A stretch of 64,000 bases of DNA, from the NCBI RefSeq assembly GCF_029893325.1, contig NZ_JARXWL010000011.1, forward strand, positions 16,533-80,532, given 5' to 3'. The position numbers were made by a program, and so were the translations under genes. Positions 18,146-26,963 of this stretch are shown here, piece by piece. The stretch's first letter is position 1. Each line of letters begins with the position of its first letter. This DNA is from Enterococcus sp. PF1-24 (GTDB lineage: Bacteria; Bacillota; Bacilli; Lactobacillales; Enterococcaceae). The notes beneath the pieces are model-generated. The model was given only the letters and a program-made list of their open reading frames with translations, was not told the origin of the DNA and searched no databases.

Positions 18146-18439
18146 ATGAATGAAACACAAATTAAAGAAGTCGTGCTGTCTACCGGAAATGTTAATCGTA
18201 AATACCTTGTCAGAGATTTAATTTTTGCTACTGACCAAATTAATGTCGATCTTTTTGCTGAAGAAAACCAGCTTAATGACCTTTTGGCGCCAATTAAACA
18301 TCAGCTTAAAATGAAAGCTCTGGAATATGGCGGTGATGCCGTGATTAATTGCCACTTCGATTACCAGCAACACGGCACAATTACTAACATTTTCGCCTAT
18401 GGCACCGTTGTTCAATTTACCCAAACAACAATTGGTTAA
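18146..18439 (+). CDS. small YbjQ-like protein, unknown
   Basis: The 97-residue soluble protein has a C-terminal half (MKALEYGGDAVINCHFDY...IFAYGTVVQF) that resembles the YbjQ/UPF0145 fold, in which an Ala-x-x-x-Gly-Ala-Asp-Ala-Val helix is followed by strands ending in an aromatic AYGTAV motif. The N-terminus is less similar. AAAAAGGGG precedes the ATG. It stands alone, downstream of a structured repeat array in the same orientation. The function of this family is unclear. Confidence 0.5.
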   Translation: MNETQIKEVVLSTGNVNRKYLVRDLIFATDQINVDLFAEENQLNDLLAPIKHQLKMKALEYGGDAVINCHFDYQQHGTITNIFAYGTVVQFTQTTIG

Positions 18440-18555
18440 TTTTACTTTTTCAATAAAACGAAATCTAATTGACATTGGCGATAAAACCAAGTATATTTTA
18501 CTAGAAATCATTCTTATCAGAGTAAGTATACGACAAGTAGCGATGCTTTGATGCA

Positions 18556-18588
18556 AAAAAATTCGAGATTACTCTCGAATTTTTTTGT
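18556..18588. terminator. bidirectional terminator
   Basis: Stem AAAAATTCGAGA / TCTCGAATTTTT with a 5-base loop is flanked by A and T runs. It sits between the convergent YbjQ-like and AraC-type genes. Confidence 0.85.
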
Positions 18589-18642
18589 TTATTAGAAAAG
18601 GAAAAGAGCGACTTAAAAAATCCCTTTCTAAGCACTTTATAT

Positions 18643-19527
18643 TTAATGATGAACAGCATCAATTTTCCGGTACTCACTAGGAGTGAGACCGGTTTTCTTC
18701 TTAAATAGGCGACTAAAATAGGCAAAATTTTCAATTCCTATTTCTAGTGCTACCTCTTTAATCGACATTTTCGTATACCGTAATAAATCCTTCGCAAAAG
18801 AAATTTTTTGATTAATTTGATACTCGATTGGCGGAATCCCCATATATTTTGAAAAATCTTTAACAATTTGGTATTTATTTAAATGAAACTGACTTGTCAG
18901 AGCTTCCAAGGTTACACCTTTACGAAATTCATCATCTAAGATCGCTTTTACTACTAAAATATAATCAGGGATTTCACTATCTTGAAAATCCATTTGATAT
19001 TTTTGTAACAGCAACTCATTTAATAGCTCATGAATCAAAAGTGAGGTTTGAAATTCTGTTTTAGCATTAGGCAGCCCTTGCAATTGTAGCAATTTATTCA
19101 TAATCAAATGAATCTGATTCGTATAAATTTTTTCTGAATCTGTATGAAAAACAGGGTTACCATTTTTGTTAATTTCCTGATAAAATGCTTCCGCCTGCCC
19201 CCCGTTAAAATGAATCCAATCCATCTCCCAAGGCTCAGCACTCACTGTTTTATAGTGCTGATAATTTTGACAATCAATAAAGAAAACGTCCCCTGCAGTT
19301 ATCACATGCCTTTTTTCCTCATAAATTAACTGACCTTTACCTGATAAAGTAAATTTCATCAAATAAGAAGGAAGATTTGCTCGCTCTGTAAAATATGGTT
19401 GATTTGCTTTAAAATGGCCAATCTCTTGACTATAGTAAAATAAATCCCGACTTTTTTGCGTAGGTGTAGAAATGAATCGCGTCGAATCTGGCGACCATGA
19501 ATGATTTGCATTTTCCCAATATTCCAT
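18643..19527 (-). CDS. AraC-family regulator of rhamnose genes
   Basis: The 294-residue protein has an N-terminal cupin sensor domain (YLMKFTLSGKGQLIYEEKRHVITAGDVFFID, residues ~55-85) and a C-terminal AraC DNA-binding domain with two HTH motifs (VTLEALTSQFHLNKYQIVKDFSKYMG and SIKEVALEIGIENFAYFSRLFKKKTGLTPSEYR). AGGAGT precedes the ATG. It is transcribed divergently from rhaB with a ~150-bp shared promoter region, so it is the likely L-rhamnose-responsive activator. RhaR/RhaS-like assignment is by position, not by specific residues. Confidence 0.85.
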   Translation of the reverse strand: MEYWENANHSWSPDSTRFISTPTQKSRDLFYYSQEIGHFKANQPYFTERANLPSYLMKFTLSGKGQLIYEEKRHVITAGDVFFIDCQNYQHYKTVSAEPWEMDWIHFNGGQAEAFYQEINKNGNPVFHTDSEKIYTNQIHLIMNKLLQLQGLPNAKTEFQTSLLIHELLNELLLQKYQMDFQDSEIPDYILVVKAILDDEFRKGVTLEALTSQFHLNKYQIVKDFSKYMGIPPIEYQINQKISFAKDLLRYTKMSIKEVALEIGIENFAYFSRLFKKKTGLTPSEYRKIDAVHH

Positions 19528-19629
19528 AGGTACTCCTTTTTATCAAGATAGTGCAATTATACACCAAAAACGTGTGATGAAAAAGTTAAAAATACTCTGT
19601 AAAATAAAATTAACTTTAAGAATAATTTA

Positions 19630-19647
19630 AAATGAAACCGATTTATT
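19630..19647 (+). promoter_or_regulatory. operator-like motif upstream of rhaB
   Basis: AAATGAAACCGATTTATT lies 32 bases before the rhaB start in the divergent regulator-rhaB gap. It matches 31076-31093 (minus strand, upstream of the GH105/TRAP operon) at 16 of 18 bases. It also resembles the left half of a CcpA cre site. It may be bound by the AraC regulator or by CcpA. Confidence 0.5.
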
Positions 19648-19678
19648 TCATATCAAAAAAGTGAAAGGAATAATTAAA

Positions 19679-21139
19679 ATGCAAACTTATATCGCCGTGG
19701 ATATCGGTGCTTCTAGTGGCCGTTTGATAAAAAGCCAACTAATCAACGGACAATTGACCTTAGAAGAAATTCATCGCTTCAAAAACGGCTTCCGTCAAGA
19801 ACAAGGTTGTGATCGTTGGGAAATTGATTATTTAATTAAAGAGATTTTAGTCGGTCTAGAAAAGCTTAAAAAGAGTGGCATCACTGAATGTTTCGTAGGG
19901 ATTGACACTTGGGCAGTGGATTATTGTTTGCTTGACAAACAAGGAAGACGCTTAGCTGATCCTGTTGCTTATCGTGACGCCCGTACGCAAAATGCCGTTA
20001 GCGATTTTGCCAAAAAAATACCCTTACAAACCTTATATGAAAAAACAGGGATTCAAATTCAGCCCTTCAACACGCTGTTTCAATTATTTGTGGAAGACCC
20101 TCGCTTGCTTCAACAAGCCGACAAATTATTGTTAATTCCTGATTACTTAGGCTATGTTTTCACCGGTAAAATGGCAATGGAAAAAACCAACGCCTCAACT
20201 ATGCAATTGTTAAACGCAAATAGCCAAACTTGGGATACTGATTTATTAGAATTACTCAATATCAATAGCCAGTTATTCCCACCGTTAACAGAAGCAGGAA
20301 CATTACTAGGTGAATTACAAACTGAAAAATTCGCTAACTATCAATTACCTAAAACCACTTTTATTACTGTAGCTAGTCATGATACGGCTTCCGCAATTAT
20401 CGGTACACCAGGAGATAGTAGTGTTGATTGGGGTTACATCAGCAGTGGAACTTGGTCTTTATTAGGAGTTGAAACAACTGTCGCCAATGTTTCCTCAGCA
20501 GCTTTTTCAGGAAATTATACAAATGAATGGGGCGCCCATAATACCATTCGCTTTTTAAAAAACATCATGGGGATGTGGCTCATTCAAGAAGTTGCACGTA
20601 TGCAAGATTATCAATACAGTTATCCAGAGTTAGCGGAACAGGCAGAAAAAATACCAGCTTTTCAGCAATTTATCGCTGTCAATGATTCGACTTTCTTGAA
20701 CCCTAAAAATATGATTACTGCCATACAAAATTATTGCCGCAAAACTAACCAGATTATCCCTGAAACACCAGCTGAATTAGCCCGCTGTATCTATGATAAT
20801 TTAGCATTATGCTACGCTTTGGAATTAGAAAAGTTAGAAAAATTAACCGGTACAACAGATCAAATTAAAACTTTGCATATTGTGGGTGGTGGTGCAAACA
20901 ACCATTTATTAAATCAACTAACTGCGGACATTGCAAACATCACAGTTGAAGCTGGTCCAAGTGAAGCAACAGCAATCGGTAATATTATTCTTCAAATGGT
21001 TACTACAGGCGCTATCGCCTCTATCGCTGCTGGTCGCAAATTAATTAAAGCTTCTTTTGAGTGTCAGACTTTCAAACCACAATCAATTCAACCTGATTTA
21101 TTATCACGTTATAAAAAATTTTTAGGAGGTACTATGTAA
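19679..21139 (+). CDS. rhaB: L-rhamnulokinase
   Basis: RhaB phosphorylates L-rhamnulose. The FGGY-kinase fold is shown by [13 protein letters not shown] at the N-terminus, [13 protein letters not shown] near residue 80, [25 protein letters not shown] and a C-terminal [20 protein letters not shown] use the ATG at 19679 with AAAGGA about 9 bases upstream; an upstream GTG at 19661 overlaps that site. The 486-residue length is normal. Only 1 base separates it from rhaA, so this is one operon. It faces away from mnmE and against the direction of replication from oriC. Confidence 0.95.
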   Translation: MQTYIAVDIGASSGRLIKSQLINGQLTLEEIHRFKNGFRQEQGCDRWEIDYLIKEILVGLEKLKKSGITECFVGIDTWAVDYCLLDKQGRRLADPVAYRDARTQNAVSDFAKKIPLQTLYEKTGIQIQPFNTLFQLFVEDPRLLQQADKLLLIPDYLGYVFTGKMAMEKTNASTMQLLNANSQTWDTDLLELLNINSQLFPPLTEAGTLLGELQTEKFANYQLPKTTFITVASHDTASAIIGTPGDSSVDWGYISSGTWSLLGVETTVANVSSAAFSGNYTNEWGAHNTIRFLKNIMGMWLIQEVARMQDYQYSYPELAEQAEKIPAFQQFIAVNDSTFLNPKNMITAIQNYCRKTNQIIPETPAELARCIYDNLALCYALELEKLEKLTGTTDQIKTLHIVGGGANNHLLNQLTADIANITVEAGPSEATAIGNIILQMVTTGAIASIAAGRKLIKASFECQTFKPQSIQPDLLSRYKKFLGGTM

Positions 21140-21140
21140 A

Positions 21141-22397
21141 ATGACAACCATTAAACAAAAATATTTAACTGCCAAAGAAAAATATGCTGCAATTAATGTG
21201 GATACTGATGCTATTTTAAAGAAATTAGATAGCGTTAAAATTTCCATGCATGTTTGGCAAGGGGATGATGTAAAAGGTTTTTTAAGTGACGATGAACTTT
21301 CTGGCGGAATATCAGTAACAGGTAATTATCCTGGAGCAGCAACAACCCCACAAGAATTACGGCAAGATTTAGAAAAAGCTTACGCAATGATCCCTGGTAA
21401 ACACAAATTAAACTTACACGCTATTTATTTAGATACTGAAGAAAAAGTTGATTTAAATGAACTCGAACCTAAGCATTTTGAAAACTGGGTTCATTGGGCA
21501 AAAAAGCAAGGCTTAGGTTTAGATTTTAATCCTACCTTCTTCTCTCACCCGATGTATAAAGACGGCTTCACCTTAGCTTCTGCGGATCCAGAAATTCGTG
21601 ATTTTTGGATTGAACACGGAAAACGTGCCAGAAAAATCGCTGCTTATTTCGGTAAAGAAACCGGCCAAGTTTGTGTAAATAATTTTTGGGTACCAGATGG
21701 TTATAAAGATAATCCGATTGATCGTTTAGCTCCTCGCCAACGTTTAATGGAAGCTTTAGATGAAATTTTCGCTGAAGAACTACCAAAAGAATACACTTTA
21801 GATGCAGTTGAAAGTAAATTGTTTGGCATTGGTGCTGAAGCTTATACGGTTGGCTCACATGAATTTTATATGGGTTACGGCTTAACTAGAAACAAACTGA
21901 TTTGTATGGACGCTGGTCACTTCCACCCAACGGAAGTTATTTCAAATAAATTATCCTCTCTATCACTATTTTGTGAAGGCATGCTACTACATGTGAGTCG
22001 ACCTGTTCGGTGGGATAGTGACCACGTTGTTATTATGGATGATGAATTACAAGAAATTGGTCGTGAATTAGTTCGTAATAACTTATTAGGCAAAACACAT
22101 ATTGGTTTGGATTTCTTTGATGCCACAATCAATCGTGTCGCTGCTTGGGTCATCGGTACTCGCAATACCCAAAAAGCAATTTTAAAAGCGATGTTAGAAC
22201 CTACCGAAGAGTTAAAAACGCTCGAATTAGCTGGTGATTTAACAACGCGTTTAGCTATGACAGAAGAACTAAAAGACTTTCCATTTGCTGATGTTTGGAA
22301 TTACTACTGTGAAAGTAAAAACGTGCCAGTCGGTTTAGATTGGTTGAAGGAAGTAAAAGAATATGAAAAAAATATTTTAGCTAGCAGAAATGCGTAA
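21141..22397 (+). CDS. rhaA: L-rhamnose isomerase
   Basis: RhaA interconverts L-rhamnose and L-rhamnulose. The 418-residue protein matches the family in length and carries [13 protein letters not shown] near residue 37, [22 protein letters not shown], metal-ligand regions around [27 protein letters not shown] and [19 protein letters not shown], and [23 protein letters not shown] in the end of rhaB serves as the ribosome binding site. It is the second gene of rhaBAD-fucO. Confidence 0.97.
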   Translation: MTTIKQKYLTAKEKYAAINVDTDAILKKLDSVKISMHVWQGDDVKGFLSDDELSGGISVTGNYPGAATTPQELRQDLEKAYAMIPGKHKLNLHAIYLDTEEKVDLNELEPKHFENWVHWAKKQGLGLDFNPTFFSHPMYKDGFTLASADPEIRDFWIEHGKRARKIAAYFGKETGQVCVNNFWVPDGYKDNPIDRLAPRQRLMEALDEIFAEELPKEYTLDAVESKLFGIGAEAYTVGSHEFYMGYGLTRNKLICMDAGHFHPTEVISNKLSSLSLFCEGMLLHVSRPVRWDSDHVVIMDDELQEIGRELVRNNLLGKTHIGLDFFDATINRVAAWVIGTRNTQKAILKAMLEPTEELKTLELAGDLTTRLAMTEELKDFPFADVWNYYCESKNVPVGLDWLKEVKEYEKNILASRNA

Positions 22398-22473
22398 TCA
22401 GCTACTATCGTCGCTATTTTAGTTAAAAGTGCCGAAACAAAATATTCCATTAAAGTTGAAAAGGAGCTTTCTT

Positions 22474-23295
22474 ATGAAAAAAATTAATGTTTTACAAGCC
22501 GAATTTGTTCAAGAATTAATTGAAACAACGAGTAATTTATATCGTCTTGGTTGGGATGAACGCAATGGTGGAAATATCACGTATTTATTAACAGAAGAAG
22601 AAATTTTATCATTTCTAGATCCAACTAAAGTCATTAGAGAAATTTCAATGATTTTTGATGCAAGTAAATTAGTTGGTAAATACTTTTTAGTGACTGGCTC
22701 TGGTAAATATTTCAAAAATGTTGAAAAATCTCCCGCTGAAAATATCGGCATTGTCCGGATTAAAGAAGATGGCAAAACTTTACAATTGCTTTGGGGTTTA
22801 GAAAATAACGCAACACCGACTAGTGAATTGCCAAGTCATTTTATGAGTCATATTGCTCGTTTAGAAGTCGATCCTAAAAACCGCATTATTATGCACAATC
22901 ACGCCACTCATTTATTAGCAATGAGTTTTACCCATGATTTAGATGAAAAAGCCTTCACCCGAACTTTATGGCAAATGTGTACAGAATGTTTGGTTGTTTT
23001 TCCCGAAGGTGTTTCTGTTATCCCATGGTTAGTTCCTGGTACTAATGAAATCGGTGAAGCCACTGCTACAAAAATGAAAGAAACTCGTTTAGTTTTATGG
23101 CCACAACACGGTATTTATGGTGCCGGTAAAGATATGGATGAAGTTTTCGGATTAATTGAAACCGCTGAAAAAGCTGCGGAAGTCTATACTTACGTTTGCG
23201 CACAAGGTGGAGTTCGTCAAACAATTACTGATGAATCATTATGGGAGTTAGCGACTGCTTTTGGTGTAGAACCAAGAACCGGCTATTTAAGTTAG
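22474..23295 (+). CDS. rhaD: rhamnulose-1-phosphate aldolase
   Basis: RhaD splits L-rhamnulose-1-phosphate into DHAP and L-lactaldehyde. It is a class II aldolase with RLGWDERNGGNITYLL, VTGSGKYF, SELPSHFMSHI, the zinc-ligand stretch IIMHNHATHLLAM and a later LWPQHGIYGAG. I use the ATG at 22474 with AAAAGGAG 7-10 bases upstream, giving 273 residues. An in-frame ATG at 22429 has no ribosome binding site. A 76-base gap separates it from rhaA. Confidence 0.95.
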   Translation: MKKINVLQAEFVQELIETTSNLYRLGWDERNGGNITYLLTEEEILSFLDPTKVIREISMIFDASKLVGKYFLVTGSGKYFKNVEKSPAENIGIVRIKEDGKTLQLLWGLENNATPTSELPSHFMSHIARLEVDPKNRIIMHNHATHLLAMSFTHDLDEKAFTRTLWQMCTECLVVFPEGVSVIPWLVPGTNEIGEATATKMKETRLVLWPQHGIYGAGKDMDEVFGLIETAEKAAEVYTYVCAQGGVRQTITDESLWELATAFGVEPRTGYLS

Positions 23296-23303
23296 TAAAT
23301 GTA

Positions 23304-23361
23304 ACAAATCATCATTAGTAGAAAAGGAGCAATTCTCGCCTTTTCTAACTAATGATTTGTG
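23304..23361 (+). other. intercistronic hairpin between rhaD and fucO
   Basis: A long imperfect stem (CAAATCATCATTAGT.GAAAAGG / CCTTTTCTAACTAATGATTTG) with an 11-base loop lies between rhaD and fucO. No T run follows, so it is more likely an mRNA stability or processing element than a terminator. It could lower fucO expression relative to rhaD. Confidence 0.65.
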
Positions 23362-23396
23362 AAAAGCAACACAAATACTATTTGGAGGCAATAAAA

Positions 23397-24548
23397 ATGG
23401 CAAACAGAATGATCTTAAACGAAACATCTTACTTTGGTAAAGGAGCAATTGAAAACATTCCCGCTGAGTTTAAAAGTCGTGGTTTCAAAAAAGCAATGGT
23501 CATTACTGACAAAGATTTAATTAAGTTTGAAGTCGCTACAAAAGTAACAGCATTGTTAGATGAAGCAGGGATTGCTTACGGTATTTATGATGGTATTGTT
23601 CCTAATCCAACTATTCAAAACGTTAAAGATGGCGTGGCTGTTGTGAAAGCTGCCGCTGTTGATTGTATTATCGCTATTGGTGGTGGTTCACCCATTGATA
23701 CCGCCAAAGCCATTGGGATTATCGCTACTAACCCAGAATTTTCAGATGTCCTTAGTTTAGAAGGGGTAGCTGCTACTAAAAATCCTTGTTTACCGATTTT
23801 AGCGGTACCAACAACTTCTGGAACAGCCGCTGAAGTAACGATTAACTATGTAATTACTGATGAAGAAAATCATCGGAAGTTTGTTTGTGTCGATCCTCAC
23901 GATATTCCGATTGTAGCTTTTGTGGACAGCGATATGATGATGGGGATGCCGAAAGCTTTGTGCGCTGCGACAGGTATGGATGCTATGACTCATGCGATTG
24001 AAGGTTTTATCACGAAAGGTGCTTGGGAATTAACAGATATGTTGCATATTAAAGCAATTGAGATTATCGGTCGTTCCTTAAGAGATTCTGTGAATGGTGA
24101 GCAAGAAGGGCGCGAAGCGATGGCTTTAGCACAATATATTGCGGGTATGGGCTTTTCAAATGTCGGATTAGGTTTAGTTCATGGCATGGCGCATCCTTTA
24201 AGTGCTTGGTATAACATTCCTCATGGTGTGGCTTGTGCTTCATTATTGCCAACTGTCATGAAATACAACAAAGATTTTACTGGAGAAAAATATCGGGAAA
24301 TTGCTATCGTATTAGGTATTGAAAATGCGGAAACGATGAGCTTAGCAGACGTCCGGGAAGCAGCTTGTCAAGCAATTGATGAGTTAAGTAAAGATGTCGG
24401 CATCCCAGCAACCATTTCTGAGTTAGGTGTAAAAGCTGAAGACCTACCACAAATTGCGGAAGATGCGCTACGTGATGTGTGTACGCCAGGTAATCCAAGA
24501 GATACTACTTTAGCAGAGATTATTGCGTTGTATCAATCGTTAATGTAA
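23397..24548 (+). CDS. fucO: lactaldehyde reductase (iron alcohol dehydrogenase)
   Basis: FucO reduces L-lactaldehyde from the RhaD reaction to 1,2-propanediol with NADH. The 383-residue group III alcohol dehydrogenase shows the GGGSPIDTAKAIG nucleotide-binding segment near residue 95, the iron-ligand motifs MDAMTHAIEGF and GLVHGMAHPLSAWYNIPHG, and TTSGTAAEVT. GGAGG precedes the ATG at 23397; the upstream in-frame ATG at 23352 lies in the intercistronic hairpin and is rejected. It is the last gene of the rha operon. Confidence 0.93.
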   Translation: MANRMILNETSYFGKGAIENIPAEFKSRGFKKAMVITDKDLIKFEVATKVTALLDEAGIAYGIYDGIVPNPTIQNVKDGVAVVKAAAVDCIIAIGGGSPIDTAKAIGIIATNPEFSDVLSLEGVAATKNPCLPILAVPTTSGTAAEVTINYVITDEENHRKFVCVDPHDIPIVAFVDSDMMMGMPKALCAATGMDAMTHAIEGFITKGAWELTDMLHIKAIEIIGRSLRDSVNGEQEGREAMALAQYIAGMGFSNVGLGLVHGMAHPLSAWYNIPHGVACASLLPTVMKYNKDFTGEKYREIAIVLGIENAETMSLADVREAACQAIDELSKDVGIPATISELGVKAEDLPQIAEDALRDVCTPGNPRDTTLAEIIALYQSLM

Positions 24549-24562
24549 TTTTTTTATAATAG

Positions 24563-24604
24563 AAAAGGGGAGTGAAAGCTATAACTGGCTTTCACTCCCC
24601 TTTT
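24563..24604. terminator. bidirectional terminator between fucO and rhaM
   Basis: Stem AAAAGGGGAGTGAAAGC / GCTTTCACTCCCCTTTT with a 7-9-base loop is followed by T-rich sequence on each strand. It serves the convergent fucO and rhaM genes. Confidence 0.92.
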
Positions 24605-24616
24605 ATTATTTCAAAC

Positions 24617-24928
24617 TTATAATTCAAACACTTGCGATAATTCAATACTAACAGGCGAGTTATCAGGATTTGTTTCCATAATATCCGCCATATAGTCCCA
24701 CCATTTTTTATTAACTTCAGTTTCTGCCGTTTGCGTCCACAAAGCTTCATCTTCAATTTCTAAATATGCAAAAAGTTGACTAGTCTTAGGTTCTAAAAAA
24801 ATAGAATAGCTAATTGCTCCATGTTTTTTCAGTAAACTCCGCATTTCAGGCCACAACTCATCATGGCGTTTTTTATACTCCTCATGTCTATCAGGATAAA
24901 TTTTCATACGAAAAGCTTTCTTAATCAT
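24617..24928 (-). CDS. rhaM: L-rhamnose mutarotase
   Basis: RhaM interconverts the alpha and beta anomers of L-rhamnose. The 103-residue protein has the family pattern: [24 protein letters not shown] at the N-terminus with the catalytic His, [16 protein letters not shown] and the C-terminal [23 protein letters not shown] lies upstream. It follows the second AraC regulator on the minus strand by 17 bases and is probably co-transcribed with it, convergent to rhaBAD-fucO. Confidence 0.95.
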   Translation of the reverse strand: MIKKAFRMKIYPDRHEEYKKRHDELWPEMRSLLKKHGAISYSIFLEPKTSQLFAYLEIEDEALWTQTAETEVNKKWWDYMADIMETNPDNSPVSIELSQVFEL

Positions 24929-24945
24929 TTTTCCCTCCTACTGAG

Positions 24946-25842
24946 TTAGTCCTCAAAATGTTGAAAATGAATGCTACGATTCTCATTTTCTTTTCGCAAA
25001 AATTCTTTAGGGGTCATACTAAATTCTTTTTTAAAAGCTTTTAAAAAATGTGAATAAGTCTGAAACCCACATTTGCTATAAACCATACTGGAACTGCGGT
25101 ACTCTTTAAGGAGCTGTTTTGCATACAACAACTTCTTTTTCATAACAAATTGATGAAAAGTAATTCCAGTATGTTTTTTAAACTCACGCGTAATATAGTA
25201 TTTGCTAACAAAAAAGACTTTTTCCATCTCTTCCAAGGTTAAAGGATTAGCTAAATGCGCAGAAATATATTGAATCATTTGCTCAATTCGTTCATTTTGA
25301 ACAACAACTTTCGGCTGTTTTTCATTTTCTTCTGATAAGACTAAATCATTTAAAAAAAGCATATAATTAATAATATCTTGACGATATTTTATATCTGATC
25401 CATAAACTTCTGGATTAGGCTGCGAATCTACAAAAGCTAGCTTTTCCTTCAATAATTTAGGATTAGCTCTTAATACTTTACTCTTACCTATGCCTTGACT
25501 TTGAAAGCAGTCAGCTAAAATTGTCCACTTGGTAGAAAAACTCTCCAAAAAGTTAGGTGTAATAAAGATATAGACTCTTTCAAAATAATCAGTACTTTGC
25601 TTAATAATGCGGTGTAAGTCATTGTAATGAATCAAGAGAATCGTTCCTGCTTCAATATCAAATTGCTTATCATCCAAATAAAACGTTGCTACGCCTTCCA
25701 AGGTAGCATGAACTTCATAAAAATCATGATAGTGGTATAATGTTTTTTCTTGACTAACAACATCTTTGACATGATAAACTTCATATTGATCGGAAACCAT
25801 CGTATTAACATGTGATACATTCTTTACTTGAATATCGGTCAT
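24946..25842 (-). CDS. AraC-family regulator (second, rhamnose/rhamnogalacturonide locus)
   Basis: The protein has an N-terminal cupin domain (YHYHDFYEVHATLEGVATFYLDDKQFDIEAGTILLIHYNDLH) and a C-terminal AraC domain (LTLEEMEKVFFVSKYYITREFKKHTG, then CGFQTYSHFLKAFKKEFSMTPKEF). I start it at the ATG at 25842, preceded by GTGGGGAAG; an in-frame ATG at 25872 has no ribosome binding site. It lies between rhaM and the TRAP operon and may control that operon, rhaM, or both. Confidence 0.85.
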   Translation of the reverse strand: MTDIQVKNVSHVNTMVSDQYEVYHVKDVVSQEKTLYHYHDFYEVHATLEGVATFYLDDKQFDIEAGTILLIHYNDLHRIIKQSTDYFERVYIFITPNFLESFSTKWTILADCFQSQGIGKSKVLRANPKLLKEKLAFVDSQPNPEVYGSDIKYRQDIINYMLFLNDLVLSEENEKQPKVVVQNERIEQMIQYISAHLANPLTLEEMEKVFFVSKYYITREFKKHTGITFHQFVMKKKLLYAKQLLKEYRSSSMVYSKCGFQTYSHFLKAFKKEFSMTPKEFLRKENENRSIHFQHFED

Positions 25843-25910
25843 TTTTCTTCCCCACTTATTAGAAATAAACATCGGACAATCGTATTTTTATTTAAACATA
25901 ACATAAACAG

Positions 25911-26086
25911 TCGAAAATTCCCAAAAAGTTTATCTTTGCTAACCTTTGAGAAATTCCGACTATCTTCGTTGTGAGAGCGGGTCTGCTATTTCACAATACT
26001 GTTGTAATTTGTAATCTTTAAATTATTTTTCAAGACAGATAAATTTTGGGGTGATATCTGCCACTTAAGCAGACCTCCTTTTTAAC
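25911..26086. other. unexplained structured intergenic region
   Basis: Between the AraC gene and the TRAP operon, several nested inverted repeats occur: AGTCGAAAATTC / GAAATTCCGACT (25911-25963), and GGTCTGCT / AGCAGACC closing over ~80 bases (25980-26076) with an internal ACAGATA / TATCTG(C) stem. On the plus strand the outer stem is followed by CCTTTTT. It could be an sRNA, a leader or an operator array for the minus-strand AraC promoter. I do not recognise a known riboswitch. Confidence 0.35.
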
Positions 26087-26130
26087 ACAAAGTTTATATG
26101 ACTAACTAAAAGAAATTTTTAGTAGTTATT

Positions 26131-26955
26131 TTATTGAAGTAGCTCTAATGCTCGCTTGATACCGTCATCTTTGGTTTCTTCTAAAACAACAAACGCACCT
26201 GGTTTATAAGTTTTAACGATGTCAGTAATGGCTTGGTAATTAATTAACCCTTCGCCAATGTTCACGGGCTCAATTTTATCATCAACAAAGCGATAATCTT
26301 TTAAATGAACTGCAACAATTTTTTCACCAAATAATTCAAAGGCTTGTTGAACCATCGCCACTTGCTCTTGATAATTTTGACTAGTTATCAAATTACTAGG
26401 ATCTAAAATAATTCCTAAAAATGGTGATTGAATTGCTTCCAACAGTTGCTGAACGCGCTCAATTGAATATAAAGGATGGTTCAATCCAGGTTCGATTCCC
26501 ACCATCATTCCGACCTTTTCACCCGTTGCGACTAAGCGTTGAACCACTTGAACTAACTCAGCAAAAGCTGCATCACTAAAATTATCTTCTGTATACTGAA
26601 TTTCTGGTAAAACACAACCGGTTTCACTAGCTACCATTGTCGCTCCAAAATGACGGGCATTTTCAAGATAACTTTCAAATTTACATAATAATTTTTCACG
26701 AATTGCTAAATCAGGATGAATCATATTAATATAGCAACTTAAAATACCAACACTAACCTCATTTTTAGCTAAGGTTCTTTTAACAAGTTCTCCCATCCCA
26801 CAATTCAAATGTTCTGCTTCTGATGGTAATTGAGGAAAAGATAATCCTAAAGCTAATTGAATGGTATGGATTCCTTGCTCAGCTGTTTTTTCTGCTAAAG
26901 AATTGAAATCTGTTACCGTTGATAAATCGTGTCCGCGAATCATAAAATTTAACAT
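26131..26955 (-). CDS. sugar-phosphate isomerase/epimerase-like TIM barrel
   Basis: The 274-residue protein belongs to the AP-endonuclease-2/xylose-isomerase-like TIM-barrel family. Visible metal-binding motifs are VGIEPGL near residue 150, GIILDPSNLI near 185, AVHLKDYR near 210 and a late FVVLEETKDDG. It follows the TRAP large subunit by 8 bases, so it is in that operon. A likely role is isomerising or epimerising the unsaturated uronate or a rhamnose-related product released by the GH105 enzyme. The exact reaction cannot be read from sequence, and kduI/kduD are absent from the window. Confidence 0.7.
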   Translation of the reverse strand: MLNFMIRGHDLSTVTDFNSLAEKTAEQGIHTIQLALGLSFPQLPSEAEHLNCGMGELVKRTLAKNEVSVGILSCYINMIHPDLAIREKLLCKFESYLENARHFGATMVASETGCVLPEIQYTEDNFSDAAFAELVQVVQRLVATGEKVGMMVGIEPGLNHPLYSIERVQQLLEAIQSPFLGIILDPSNLITSQNYQEQVAMVQQAFELFGEKIVAVHLKDYRFVDDKIEPVNIGEGLINYQAITDIVKTYKPGAFVVLEETKDDGIKRALELLQ

Positions 26956-26963
26956 ACTAGCTC

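Noticed and set aside
18218..18734. Minus-strand frames overlapping the YbjQ-like gene and the end of the AraC gene
   Set aside because: They cross a strong terminator, lack ribosome binding sites and overlap better-supported genes.
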